A DNA stretch of 64,000 nt from Streptomyces cellulosae (GCF_000721105.1 NZ_JOEV01000006.1:247277-311276), one strand, 5' to 3'. Counted from the stretch's first letter, positions 7,336-15,309 are shown. Made by a program: numbers and translations. The notes: generated by a model from the sequence alone, not told the origin.

Positions 7336-8574
7336 TAGTGCTCTGACCATAGGTTGGCCGGGTCGCTCAGGCCGCGGTGGCGAGTGGTCGTCCGCCCCAG
7401 CGGATGCCCTTCTCGCTGCGGATGCGGGCGCGTTCCTTGCGTTCGGCGGCCAGGACGTCGCGGTGGCGGGCGTTGGCGTTGCGCCAGCGGAGGTAGGCGT
7501 GCAGGGCTCGGGTCTGCACGGTGTGGTTGGGGTGGTTCGAGTTGGCGATCGTGAACTGCCGCAGCGGTCCGAAGTGCGCTTCGATGGGGTTCGCCCACGA
7601 AGCGTAGGTCGGGGTGAAGCACAGCTCGACCTTATGTTTCTTCGCCCAGCGGCGGATGTCGGCACCCTTGTGGGCAGACAGGTTGTCCAGGATCACGTAG
7701 ATCGGGGCGCCGTCGGGCCGGGCAGCGCGGATCGATTTCAGCGCGGCCAGCGTGTTCACGGCTCCCTTCTTGCGGCGGTTGACGCCCCATAGGCGGTCGT
7801 CGCCGACCGAATAGCAGCCGTGGAAGTACCGGACTCCGTGGGTGCGGTGGTAGGTGGCCGGCACCCGGTCGGGATGCTTCCGTTTCGCCCAGCCCGAGCC
7901 AGCGGTGGGCCGGATCCCCAGCGGGCCGAATTCGTCGAAGGCGAAGACCCGGTCCGGGAAGCGGTCCACCACTTCCTCGATACGGTCCAGCTTCGCGTCA
8001 CGGTCGGGGTCCGGGGACTCCTTCCAGGTCTTGGTGCGCTGGAAGGTCACGCCGCGGCGGGAGAGCAGGGACCGTAATGCCTCGCGGCCGATGCGGATCA
8101 CCCGGCCGTGCACTTTGCGCAGGTAGGCGACCAGCTTGCGCAGCGACCAGCGGGTGAATGGCTGGCCGAGCTTGACCGGGCGGGTGGTAGCCGTCGCGAT
8201 GACGAAGTCCTCGTCATCATCGCTGAGTTGGCGGGGACGGCCTCCCGCCCACTGAGGGTCCAGGCAGGCCAGGCCGATCTCGTTGAAGCGGTGGATCACG
8301 TGCCGGACGGTGTCCTCGTCGGCTTGGACCAGCTGGGCGATCACCGGCACCCGGTTCCCGCCGACCGAGGCCAGCAGCATCATCGCGCGCCGGTAACGCA
8401 CCGAACTGGTGCTGCCCCGGCGCACGATCTGCTGCAGCTTCTGCCCCTCCTGGTCGGTCAGTCTGCGCACCCGGACGGGCTCGGCCACTGCGCCTCCAAC
8501 GGTCGGATCGGACGTCACCGCACATCCAACCGCTAGAACCGCCGAACCGGCGGACCTATGCGGTCACAGCACTA
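7336..8574 (-). mobile_element. IS630-family insertion sequence
   Basis: About 1.24 kb, flanked by TA dinucleotides (7336-7337 and 8573-8574), the target duplication typical of IS630. Ends are imperfect inverted repeats: TAGTGCTCTGACC-ATAGG at left, with a 2-bp gap against TAGTGCTGTGACCGCATAGG at right. It inserted at the 3' end of the Cys-rich AICE gene, whose present stop codon overlaps the insertion junction. Confidence 0.88.
7367..8518 (-). CDS. IS630-family transposase
   Basis: A 383-aa full-length DDE transposase. The N-terminal HTH region (about 20-130) includes GGRPRQLSDDDEDF. Catalytic Asp lies in FAFDEFGPLG, the second Asp in ILDNLSAHK, and Glu in NPIEAHFG. The frame is intact, so the copy may still be active. 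It is one of only two transposases in the window; the other, at 22283, is outside the AICE and of another family. Confidence 0.93.
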   Translation of the reverse strand: MTSDPTVGGAVAEPVRVRRLTDQEGQKLQQIVRRGSTSSVRYRRAMMLLASVGGNRVPVIAQLVQADEDTVRHVIHRFNEIGLACLDPQWAGGRPRQLSDDDEDFVIATATTRPVKLGQPFTRWSLRKLVAYLRKVHGRVIRIGREALRSLLSRRGVTFQRTKTWKESPDPDRDAKLDRIEEVVDRFPDRVFAFDEFGPLGIRPTAGSGWAKRKHPDRVPATYHRTHGVRYFHGCYSVGDDRLWGVNRRKKGAVNTLAALKSIRAARPDGAPIYVILDNLSAHKGADIRRWAKKHKVELCFTPTYASWANPIEAHFGPLRQFTIANSNHPNHTVQTRALHAYLRWRNANARHRDVLAAERKERARIRSEKGIRWGGRPLATAA

Positions 8575-8865
8575 GAAGGGCGGTTCGTCGCTGTAGCCGC
8601 CGGGCGCCCACGGGTCGGCGTCGCGGCGACGGCGGCGCAGCCGGCGGGGTAGGCCGGGGAGGGGAAGGAGCAGCCAGCGGCGGGTCTCGTTCCAGCAGGT
8701 GCACGCGTACCAGTGGGTGCCCGCGTACTCGCCGGTCTCGTTGTCGCCGTAGTCCTCCTCGATGCCACCGTCCCCGTCGCACTGCGGGCAGTCGGGGCGG
8801 GGCGTGTCGGTGAGGATGAGCGCGGGGCGCGGCCAGGTGGCGCGCTGAATGCGCAGACGGAGCAT
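8572..8865 (-). CDS. Small Cys-rich AICE protein (zinc-ribbon-like)
   Basis: A 97-aa protein with CPQCDGDGG at about 25-33 and CTCW at about 53-56, a pattern suggesting a small zinc-binding fold, followed by an Arg-rich stretch. Such proteins are common beside AICE transfer genes; function unknown. The IS630 insertion changed its end: the present TAG is made from the TA duplication plus one IS base, and the uninterrupted gene would have ended one codon later (Phe-Tyr-stop). Confidence 0.7.
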   Translation of the reverse strand: MLRLRIQRATWPRPALILTDTPRPDCPQCDGDGGIEEDYGDNETGEYAGTHWYACTCWNETRRWLLLPLPGLPRRLRRRRRDADPWAPGGYSDEPPF

Positions 8866-8881
8866 GGGTGTTGGTCTCCTG

Positions 8882-9346
8882 TCAGCTATGGAAGTGGTTG
8901 CGCTTGATGACGGCCTTGCGGATGTTCACGGTGGTTCCGCCCCGGTGGCCGCTCGCGCTGAAGATCTGCACGGCGATCCAGCCGCCGAACACGACCGCCG
9001 CGAAGATGATGAGCTGCCCGATGAACGCGGTCAGGGCCGCGATGAACGAGGTGAGCAGCAGCAGCCCGCCACACACGGCGAGGAAGCCGACCCCGCCGAG
9101 GGCGACGTTCACCGCCGTGCGGGAGACGGCTGGCTTGGCGGCGACCGGTTCCGGGCGGGCGTGGTTGATGGCGTAGCCGGTGACGACGCGGCCGTCGGGG
9201 AGGACGATGCTCGCCACCGACGGAACGGTGCCCGGCTGGACCGGTACGACGGGCGCCGGGACGGCGACGGCGGGCGGGAGCGGGGTGGGCTGGTGGACTT
9301 CCACGGCCCGCTGAACGGGCACGCCGTGGGAGTGGTCGGGGTACAT
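8882..9346 (-). CDS. Small Spd-like membrane protein
   Basis: A 154-aa protein. A Pro/Val-rich N-terminal tail (1-75) precedes two closely spaced transmembrane helices (about 82-103 and 108-132, GFLAVCGGLLLL and LIIFAAVVFGGW) and a basic C-terminus. It lies downstream of tra on the same strand. Its topology resembles the small spread (Spd) proteins that help distribute AICE/plasmid DNA between mycelial compartments. No residue-level signature proves this. Confidence 0.55.
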   Translation of the reverse strand: MYPDHSHGVPVQRAVEVHQPTPLPPAVAVPAPVVPVQPGTVPSVASIVLPDGRVVTGYAINHARPEPVAAKPAVSRTAVNVALGGVGFLAVCGGLLLLTSFIAALTAFIGQLIIFAAVVFGGWIAVQIFSASGHRGGTTVNIRKAVIKRNHFHS

Positions 9347-9370
9347 GCGGAATCCCTTCCGGCGCGTGGC

Positions 9371-9550
9371 CAGGGAGGCGGAGACACCCCCTTGAGGGGG
9401 CGTTGTGGAGGGGTGTTTGGGGGGTCTGACCTGCGTGCCTCCCTGACTCCCTGATGGATCATCTGTGCAGCTCAGGGGCAGGGAGGCGGGTCAGGGAGGG
9501 GGTCAGGGAGTTCTCCCTGTCTCCCTGACCCGTCGGGGGTCGGCTCCCTG
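9371..9550. repeat. Nine copies of CAGGGAG/CTCCCTG (candidate clt transfer locus)
   Basis: CAGGGAG lies at 9371, 9479, 9492 and 9504; CTCCCTG at 9439, 9447, 9513, 9521 and 9544. The array lies immediately 3' of the FtsK-like tra gene. In Streptomyces plasmids, TraB-type translocases recognise short 8-bp repeats at clt, often beside traB. The position and repeat size fit; the motif itself is new to this reading. Confidence 0.55.
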
Positions 9551-11668
9551 TCATCCGTCGGCGGAAGCGGAACCTTCGCTGTCGCGGTTGGCGAGGGCGC
9601 GGGCGAGGCGGTCACGGCCGACGACCATGACGCCGTCGGACTTGTAGGGCTCGGCTCCGGTGCCGTCCAGGACGCGCTTGAGGTCGAGGAACGACCACTT
9701 GCCGTAGGCGTCCTCGTTGAGCCTCGTGAGCCGCTTGAGGACGTCCTGTGTGCGCACCCGGGTGGCGTCGCCGACGACGGATGCGATGTCCGCGAGCGGG
9801 TCGCGGTCCTCGCCGTGTTCGATGACGTGCAGAGTGGTGACGCCGTCGCGCAGGGCCTTGGCACGGTCGGCGATGGCGGTTGCGGCCTCGGTGTCGATGT
9901 AGTGCGTGCGCACGGTGATGGACGCCTGCCCCTTGGGGATCTCGATGCCGTCGGAGGCGACGACGAGGGTTCCCTTGTCCAGGCCAGGACGCAGCAGGTG
10001 CGGAGCGGCGCCGCCGTCGACGGCCTTGTCCCCCAGCGCCATCCGGGCCTGGGACTCGGTGCCCAGGGCGAGTGAGGCGCGCGTGTGGGCGCCCTCGCGG
10101 ACCAGCTTGGGAAGGTTCTGGTCGGTGGGGTCCTGGGTGCCCTGCCACAGCAGCACGTTCACGGCCCGCCCCTGGTTGTGGATCTTCCGGGCGGCCATAA
10201 AGTACCGCGATGTCGCCTTGGAGCCGCCGTAGGGCCGCTTGTCCTCGTCCTTGAGCGGGCACATGAACGCGACCTGCGCCTCGTCCACGATCAGGATCAG
10301 CGGCGGGAAGACGGTGCCGGGCTGCGCCTGGAGGCGGCGGTTCATCTCCTCCACCCCGCTCTCCAGCATCTCGGTTGCCTCGATGACGTGTTCATCGGTC
10401 GGGCCCTGGATGAGGACGGTGGCCAGCCCGTCGAACATGGCCCAGTCCCCGGCGCCCTTGAGGTCGGCCACCCGGAACTCCACCGTGCGATCCAGCGCGA
10501 TCCACAGGGCGAGGGCGCGCAGGGCGGCCGTCTTGCCCTGGTTGGACAGGCCGGTGACCAGGAGCATCCGCTGGAACAGGCTGAGAAGGGCGGCGTCGCC
10601 GCGCAGGTCCTGTCCCCAGGGGGCGCGGCCCTTGGCGTAGTCGGCGGTCAGAGACTCGTCCGTGACCAGCGGGGACGGGCCGATCGGCTCGTCCAGCGCG
10701 CCGGAATCGGCGATCCACAGCCGGACCGTGCGGGCGGCCGGCGGGATGGTGATGAACACCTCGTGCTCGTGCCGGGTCAGGTTCTCCGCGAGCTTGCGGC
10801 GCCGGTTCTGCACCTCATTCGTCGACACCCCGGACGGGAGCGTGACGTCCAGCTCGACACCGCACCCGGCAATCTTGATCGGGGACAGCATGGAGGCGCC
10901 GGCGTCGCCCATTTCCTTGATGGCGTTGCGCAGGGCCGGGATGCCCAGGTCACGCAGGGCCTTGACCACGATCGAGGGGGTGATGGGCTCGCCCTCGCCA
11001 CCCCGGACGTTCGCCGGGAGCGCCCACTGGGGTGCGGCCTGCTGGTTGCGGCCGACGGCCCACACTCCGAGCAGGGCGAACAGCGGACCGAGGGTGATCG
11101 CGTAGGGCCACACCACCTGAACGATGGTGATGAGCAGGGCGATGAACTCCACCACCGCGTTGATCGGGGTGATCACGTCGGTGATGTCCTTGTTGGCGAT
11201 GGCCATGACGACCCCGAGGGCGACGAGGGTCCCGATGCCCATTCCGGTGCCGACCAGGGCGCCTTTGGCCGCGTCGATCGGGGAGGTCAGCAGGTCCATG
11301 CGGCGGCGGTGCCGCGCGTCGCGGTAGCGCTGGCCGCGCTCTTCCCACTCGGCAGCCACCTCGTAGTTCCCGGCGGCCTCGGCCGCGCGGAGCATGCGCT
11401 CGTAGCGGGCGGCGGTGCGCCCGTCCCAGGTACGGCGGGCCACGATCCGCGCCCCGCCGGCGACGTAGAGGCTGTGACGTGCGGCGAAGCGAACCGCGGT
11501 GGTGGTGCGCTCGTCGGTGGCGATCCGCTTGACGGCCCGGCCCGAGCGCACCCACAGCGGCACCACCGGCGCGGCGGGCGGGTCGGACACGACGGTGAGC
11601 GTGGTCACCGATGCGCCCTGGGCCGGGGGCTCGGTGCTCTTGCGGAGAGGGACGACGTTCTCACTCAT
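9551..11668 (-). CDS. tra: FtsK/SpoIIIE-like conjugal DNA translocase (TraSA/TraB type)
   Basis: A 705-aa septal DNA pump that would move double-stranded AICE DNA between mycelia. Two to three transmembrane helices lie at about 139-160 and 172-207. The C-terminal motor has Walker A TGLSNQGKT (372-380) and Walker B LILIVDE (457-463), then a short C-terminal part that could read repeats such as those at 9371. Start ATG 11668 (MSENVVPL) is chosen over a longer frame to 11971 because the extra residues look like out-of-frame Arg/Pro-rich translation. A hairpin separates it from the HExxH gene upstream. Confidence 0.9.
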   Translation of the reverse strand: MSENVVPLRKSTEPPAQGASVTTLTVVSDPPAAPVVPLWVRSGRAVKRIATDERTTTAVRFAARHSLYVAGGARIVARRTWDGRTAARYERMLRAAEAAGNYEVAAEWEERGQRYRDARHRRRMDLLTSPIDAAKGALVGTGMGIGTLVALGVVMAIANKDITDVITPINAVVEFIALLITIVQVVWPYAITLGPLFALLGVWAVGRNQQAAPQWALPANVRGGEGEPITPSIVVKALRDLGIPALRNAIKEMGDAGASMLSPIKIAGCGVELDVTLPSGVSTNEVQNRRRKLAENLTRHEHEVFITIPPAARTVRLWIADSGALDEPIGPSPLVTDESLTADYAKGRAPWGQDLRGDAALLSLFQRMLLVTGLSNQGKTAALRALALWIALDRTVEFRVADLKGAGDWAMFDGLATVLIQGPTDEHVIEATEMLESGVEEMNRRLQAQPGTVFPPLILIVDEAQVAFMCPLKDEDKRPYGGSKATSRYFMAARKIHNQGRAVNVLLWQGTQDPTDQNLPKLVREGAHTRASLALGTESQARMALGDKAVDGGAAPHLLRPGLDKGTLVVASDGIEIPKGQASITVRTHYIDTEAATAIADRAKALRDGVTTLHVIEHGEDRDPLADIASVVGDATRVRTQDVLKRLTRLNEDAYGKWSFLDLKRVLDGTGAEPYKSDGVMVVGRDRLARALANRDSEGSASADG

Positions 11669-11717
11669 GCTGGAAGTTCTCCTGACTGCCCTACTGGGGG
11701 CGGGAGTTGAGAAGAGC

Positions 11718-11761
11718 GCCCGGGGTGGCCGGGTCCGTGGCAGGAGCCGGCCACCCCGGGC
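11718..11761 (-). terminator. Hairpin between the HExxH gene and tra
   Basis: A 15-bp perfect stem (GCCCGGGGTGGCCGG with CCGGCCACCCCGGGC) and a 14-nt loop, 24 bp past the stop at 11785. It may limit readthrough into tra. Confidence 0.6.
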
Positions 11762-11784
11762 AGCGGGGCGCGGACGCCGGGGGC

Positions 11785-12339
11785 TCAGGCGGCGGCGCCG
11801 GGAACGAGCTGGTTGGCGAGGTACTCCTTGCCGTAGGCCTCGCGCTCGTCCTGCTCCACTTGGCGCCCGTGTTCGCGGGCCTGACGGCGCGACTGGCGCT
11901 CGACGCGGAAGCTGTCGCGGGCATCGCGCACGATCGACTCGATGACGTTCTTGCGGCTGAACTGCATGCAATGCACGAGTTCGTGGACGAGGGTGACGGC
12001 CATCTCGGCCTCGCCGGGGTGCTGGTCGACGTTGAGCAGGACCAGCGCCCTTCCGTCGGCGCGGGGGATGGCGCGGCCGAACACATCGCGGGCCGCGCGC
12101 AGGACTTCCCGCTCAGCCTTGGCCCGGGTGCGCTTGTCGAGGACGCCGGCCAGTTCGCAGTAGGCGGCGGCTGCGAGTTCGGCCATGCCGCGCGGGTTGG
12201 TCAGGATGACCTCAAGGTCGGGCATGCTGCCGGGCACGGCCCGGTTGACGATGCGGACGGCCTGTTCGGTCATGCGCTTGGTGGTGCGCAGGGTCGGGCC
12301 GTAACCGGGGATCTTGTGCGTACCAACGGTGATCTTCAC
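11785..12339 (-). CDS. Putative zinc metallopeptidase-like protein (HExxH)
   Basis: A 184-aa protein with HELVH in TLVHELVHCMQF at about residue 117, a zincin active-site motif, within an otherwise unplaced sequence. The C-terminal 50 residues are highly charged. GTG 12339 is preferred over ATG 12447 because GGAG lies 7 nt upstream and the longer version would overlap the preceding gene. It stands between transfer genes in the tra operon, so roles in cell-wall or recipient protein processing during transfer are conceivable but unproven. No signal peptide is visible. Confidence 0.65.
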   Translation of the reverse strand: MKITVGTHKIPGYGPTLRTTKRMTEQAVRIVNRAVPGSMPDLEVILTNPRGMAELAAAAYCELAGVLDKRTRAKAEREVLRAARDVFGRAIPRADGRALVLLNVDQHPGEAEMAVTLVHELVHCMQFSRKNVIESIVRDARDSFRVERQSRRQAREHGRQVEQDEREAYGKEYLANQLVPGAAA

Positions 12340-12367
12340 TGGGTCTCCGTCTCGGTATCGCCGCAGC

Positions 12368-12754
12368 TCAAGCTGCTTGTTGGGTGGGGAGGTTGACGTG
12401 GCACAGTCCGCACATGCCGAGCGAGGGCGGGATGCAGTAGCCGACATCCAGACGACAGCTCGGGCAGGTGCGGCGGGCGAGCGTCGCCAGCGCGAGCGCG
12501 CCCCACTTGCGCGGCGTCATCGGCCGCACGGGCAGCGCGAGGTCGACGCGGTAGAGGTAGGCGATCGGGTCGGTGCCGGTGCGCCGGTTGACCCGCATGA
12601 GCTGCCCCTGTATCGGCTGACCACCCGGGCGCAGGCCCAGGGCCCGTAACTGCCGACGCGTCGCCAGACCGTCCGGGGCCAGGCGCCAAGGGTAGGTGGG
12701 CACGCCGTAGCGGATGCCGTCCGGGTCGTAGCACTTGCCCCACGCGGCGGACAT
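12368..12754 (-). CDS. RRQRL-motif-type zinc-binding AICE protein
   Basis: A 128-aa protein with YDPDGIRYGVPTYPWRLAP at the N-terminus, a TRRQLRALGL block near residue 35 and two Cys pairs at the C-terminus (CPSCRLDVGYC and CGLCHV), consistent with zinc binding. This pattern marks a family found mainly beside actinobacterial AICE transfer genes. Molecular role unknown. Its ATG overlaps the stop of the upstream spd-like gene (TGATG), so the two are translationally coupled. Confidence 0.75.
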   Translation of the reverse strand: MSAAWGKCYDPDGIRYGVPTYPWRLAPDGLATRRQLRALGLRPGGQPIQGQLMRVNRRTGTDPIAYLYRVDLALPVRPMTPRKWGALALATLARRTCPSCRLDVGYCIPPSLGMCGLCHVNLPTQQAA

Positions 12755-13869
12755 CAGGCGGCCTCAGCACGCTCGGTAAGGAGCGTGTCCCGCAGCATCC
12801 GCGCGTTCGCCGGTGAGGTACGTACCTCGCGGCGGATGCCCTCAGCGGTGATGCGAGCGTCCGGCCAGTCGGCGGTCACCTTCCGCGCCTCATCCAGCAA
12901 CTCAGCGGCGGTGCGCTTGGGGCGGGGCGATCGGGCGATGTCGGGAACCCGACCGGTCACCCCGCGCGGGCGGGGCGCTGCGGCGGGCGCCGCACTCCGC
13001 TCGATCGGCTTGACCGGGGCCGACTCGATCGGCCGGGCGATCGAGGGCAGGGGTTTGAGCGGCAGACTCGATTTCCTGAAGTCGACCGGCACCGGATCGG
13101 GCGCCCGAACCACCGTCGCGGTGATCGACGCGGGCGTCGATTCCGGCAGGTCAGCCATAGACTGATTCCCGATAGTCTCGGTAGATTCCTCCGCATTCGC
13201 GTCGGGTGCGGGATCGAGGGCGGGTGTGGGGGCGGTGCCACCGAACATCGAGGCCAGCGCGGCATCCGCACCGGCAGTGACGCGGTCGCGTTGGACGTCC
13301 AGCAGCCTCGATCCGAGGGCGGTGTCTCCGACCCCGACCTTGCGGGCCAGCCGCCATGACTTGCGCTCCGACCACTTCCTGATCCGGTCGCTGGGGTGGT
13401 GGGTGGCGCGGGCCCGGTGGTAGGCGAGCGCCTGGACGATGTCGGCGGTGCGCCGCTCGTTCTCCGCGTCGCGGCCGTCGGTGTGCACCACGATCCGGCG
13501 GGCGAGGAACGCCATGCCCTCGGCCGACACGGACATGCCCATCGGGGTCAGGGCGTAGATGACGGTCCGCCCAGCGTCGGGTGCGGCCATCGCGCCCATG
13601 ACCGCTGCAGCGGCGGGCAGCGCCCACAGGCCCATCCTTACGATGCGCGGGGAGGACTGGCCCAGCATGGTCAGTCCCAGCAGGACCAAGGCGAGCACGG
13701 CGGTGGCGCCCTCACCGGCGGCGAGCGCCCCCAGCGCGGTCCCCTCGCCGTAGGCGTGGCCGATGTTGCTGTAGGTGCCGATACCGCCGATCACGCCCGT
13801 GGCCAGCATCGGCACGAACGCGGCGGCCAGCACACCGATCTGAACCTTCGTCAGCTGCTTGCCGTTCAT
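12754..13869 (-). CDS. Spd-like conjugation membrane protein
   Basis: A 371-aa protein. The N-terminal half carries about four transmembrane helices (roughly 10-30, 45-70, 75-100, 105-125: VGVLAAAFVPM, ALVLLGLTMLG, LWALPAAAAVMGA). The cytoplasmic C-terminal half is Pro/Ala-rich and ends in a basic segment (RSPRPKRTAAELLDEA). Location between coupled small membrane genes in the transfer operon suggests an intramycelial spread function. Start ATG 13869 overlaps the upstream stop by 4 bp; a longer frame to 14322 is out-of-frame Arg-rich translation. Confidence 0.65.
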   Translation of the reverse strand: MNGKQLTKVQIGVLAAAFVPMLATGVIGGIGTYSNIGHAYGEGTALGALAAGEGATAVLALVLLGLTMLGQSSPRIVRMGLWALPAAAAVMGAMAAPDAGRTVIYALTPMGMSVSAEGMAFLARRIVVHTDGRDAENERRTADIVQALAYHRARATHHPSDRIRKWSERKSWRLARKVGVGDTALGSRLLDVQRDRVTAGADAALASMFGGTAPTPALDPAPDANAEESTETIGNQSMADLPESTPASITATVVRAPDPVPVDFRKSSLPLKPLPSIARPIESAPVKPIERSAAPAAAPRPRGVTGRVPDIARSPRPKRTAAELLDEARKVTADWPDARITAEGIRREVRTSPANARMLRDTLLTERAEAA

Positions 13870-14138
13870 CGGCCAGCCTCCCCGTCGTCGAGGTCGCCCG
13901 GCTCCCAGATGAACCGCTCGCCCATCCACTCCTCGGAGTCGCCGTTGTCCGGCCCCATCGTGAGCGGGCCGGACGATTCGGTACGCAGGTACCGGGCGAC
14001 CAGGAAGCAGCCCACCGCGACCGCCAGAGCGGGCAGCGGGAGGGAGTAGACGAACGCGGTCACGCCGGCGGCGACCGCAGCGAGCACGCACAGCACGGCG
14101 GCGACCAGGCGCCACCGCTTCCGACGGACGGGGCTCAT
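13866..14138 (-). CDS. Likely separate small 2-TM protein, now in frame with the preceding gene
   Basis: A 90-aa protein from ATG 14138 (MSPVRRKRW). Two adjacent hydrophobic helices (about 10-30 and 33-50) and an acidic tail. At present it is read through as the C-terminal part of the 14582 ORF. With one G fewer in the seven-G run at 14145-14151, the upstream gene would end in a TGA overlapping this ATG (ATGA), the junction style used throughout this operon. An independent gene is therefore the likelier ancestral state. Confidence 0.55.
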   Translation of the reverse strand: MSPVRRKRWRLVAAVLCVLAAVAAGVTAFVYSLPLPALAVAVGCFLVARYLRTESSGPLTMGPDNGDSEEWMGERFIWEPGDLDDGEAGR

Positions 14139-14582
14139 GCCGCACCCCCCCACCGCGATCACGACGGCGAGGATGAGCAGCACACCGCCGATGAGAGTCA
14201 GATCGACCGCGCGGCGCAGACACGTGAACTTGGTGACCGCCAGGCGGGACAGGCCGGCGATGTCGGCGGCGAGATCCCGGGTGACGGCTTCGGTGATCTG
14301 CTCGGGGGTCAGCGTGGCCCACAGCGGGAAGCCGTGCCGGCCCCGCAGGTTGGGGCGCGTCGACCGCAGCAGCAGACCAGCCGCCGCGACCAGCAGCGCC
14401 ATCCCGGAGCTCCCGGTGAGAAGGGCGGGCCAGGACAGTGGCAGGTCACGGGCGATGGTCCAGGCGCCGGCCAGGACCGCGCCGACGAACGCCAGCAGAA
14501 GCGCCGTCTTGGTGTCCGTCCGTGTGATCTCCGCCTTCACTTCTGCGTGGGCGGCGGTCAGATTCCGGTCGGTGGCGCTCAC
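13866..14582 (-). CDS. Pycsar-TM effector-like (DUF5706-type) membrane protein, apparently fused to a small 2-TM protein
   Basis: A 238-aa ORF starting GTG 14582 (GTGA overlap with the upstream gene). Residues 1-148 resemble the Pycsar system effector membrane family: the N-terminal helix AEVKAEITRTDTKTALLLAF, paired transmembrane helices, GFPLWATLTPEQI, then a third membrane segment. In Pycsar defence such proteins open membranes on cyclic nucleotide binding; no cyclase gene is visible here, and relatives are common in AICE transfer operons, so a conjugation-linked role is equally possible. Residues 149-238 look like a second protein joined through a G7 run (14145-14151). Confidence 0.65.
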   Translation of the reverse strand: MSATDRNLTAAHAEVKAEITRTDTKTALLLAFVGAVLAGAWTIARDLPLSWPALLTGSSGMALLVAAAGLLLRSTRPNLRGRHGFPLWATLTPEQITEAVTRDLAADIAGLSRLAVTKFTCLRRAVDLTLIGGVLLILAVVIAVGGCGMSPVRRKRWRLVAAVLCVLAAVAAGVTAFVYSLPLPALAVAVGCFLVARYLRTESSGPLTMGPDNGDSEEWMGERFIWEPGDLDDGEAGR

Positions 14583-14848
14583 GCGGCACCGCCAGGAAGG
14601 CTCGCGCCGGCCGCGCTGTTGAGCAGCGCGACGCGGGCGGCGAGCGCCCGCCGACGGGCCCGGCGGATACGGCGGGCGTCCAGCTCGGTCGGCGTCCGGT
14701 CAAGGGTGATGATGTGCGCGTCCAGCAGATCGACGTCCGCGAGGACCGCGGGCATCTCCAGCTCGATTGCGTCCAGCTCCGCGTTCGTCGGTTCGATCCA
14801 GTCGGCGAACGCGGTAACAGCGTCCTGAACAGTAACGATGTGGTCCAT
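14579..14848 (-). CDS. Small AICE protein (DUF6284-like)
   Basis: An 89-aa protein: MDHIVTVQDAV at the start, an acidic helical middle (DAIELEMPAVLADVDLLDAHI) and a basic C-terminal helix. It resembles a short protein family conserved as the first gene of AICE transfer operons; function unknown. AGAGGAA about 12 nt upstream of ATG 14848 is a plausible ribosome binding site. It is the promoter-proximal gene of the minus-strand transfer operon divergent from gntR. Confidence 0.7.
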   Translation of the reverse strand: MDHIVTVQDAVTAFADWIEPTNAELDAIELEMPAVLADVDLLDAHIITLDRTPTELDARRIRRARRRALAARVALLNSAAGASLPGGAA

Positions 14849-14886
14849 TGGGTCGTGGTTCCTCTCACAGGTGAACGGCCCGAACA

Positions 14887-14916
14887 GCGGCCCCGGTGTT
14901 CGAGCACCGGGGCCGC
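14887..14916. terminator. Strong hairpin in the leader of the transfer operon
   Basis: A perfect 12-bp stem (GCGGCCCCGGTG with CACCGGGGCCGC) and a 6-nt loop, about 40 nt upstream of the first transfer gene. It could act as a leader attenuator. The rest of 14849-15200 shows no other obvious element. Confidence 0.5.
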
Positions 14917-15203
14917 GCGCCGTTGAAGTCGGTAGATCCGGCTCCCCTCAGCGCTGCTCGTACGAGACGAGCAGCGGAGGCAACCGGCCGCAGCAGACGA
15001 GCTGCGGAAAGGTCGAGTCGCGCTGTACTCGCACGCGGGACAGGACCCACGCACGCCGCCCTCTTGCTTGCAGAGGTGGGGCGGTCTCCCTCAGCACGCT
15101 GTTGAGTTGTCAAGGAACTGCCGGCAAGGGGCCCGCCCCTAAAGGCGAGCCATCCCGAACCGGTACGGCCTGGAAGCAGCCCAAAAAAGACCCTTCCGGC
15201 CCG

Positions 15204-15277
15204 CTGTCCTAGGACTGCGAGCGGCTTGAGATGACAGTGCCACGCTGCCCTAGGACTGTCAACAGTCCTAGGACTGT
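15204..15277. promoter_or_regulatory. Three CCTAGGAC palindromes, probable GntR operators
   Basis: GTCCTAGGAC at 15206-15215, CCTAGGACTGT at 15249-15259, and the perfect 16-bp palindrome ACAGTCCTAGGACTGT at 15262-15277. They lie just upstream of the gntR-type gene (start 15310) and in the divergent promoter region, fitting KorSA-like autorepression plus control of transfer genes. Confidence 0.75.
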
Positions 15278-15309
15278 GGTTCACTGGCTTGCGTCGAGAG
15301 GAGTTCTGC

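Noticed and set aside
13866..14582. A complete Pycsar defence operon
   Set aside because: Only an effector-like TM protein is seen; no nucleotide cyclase gene lies nearby, and the context is conjugation.
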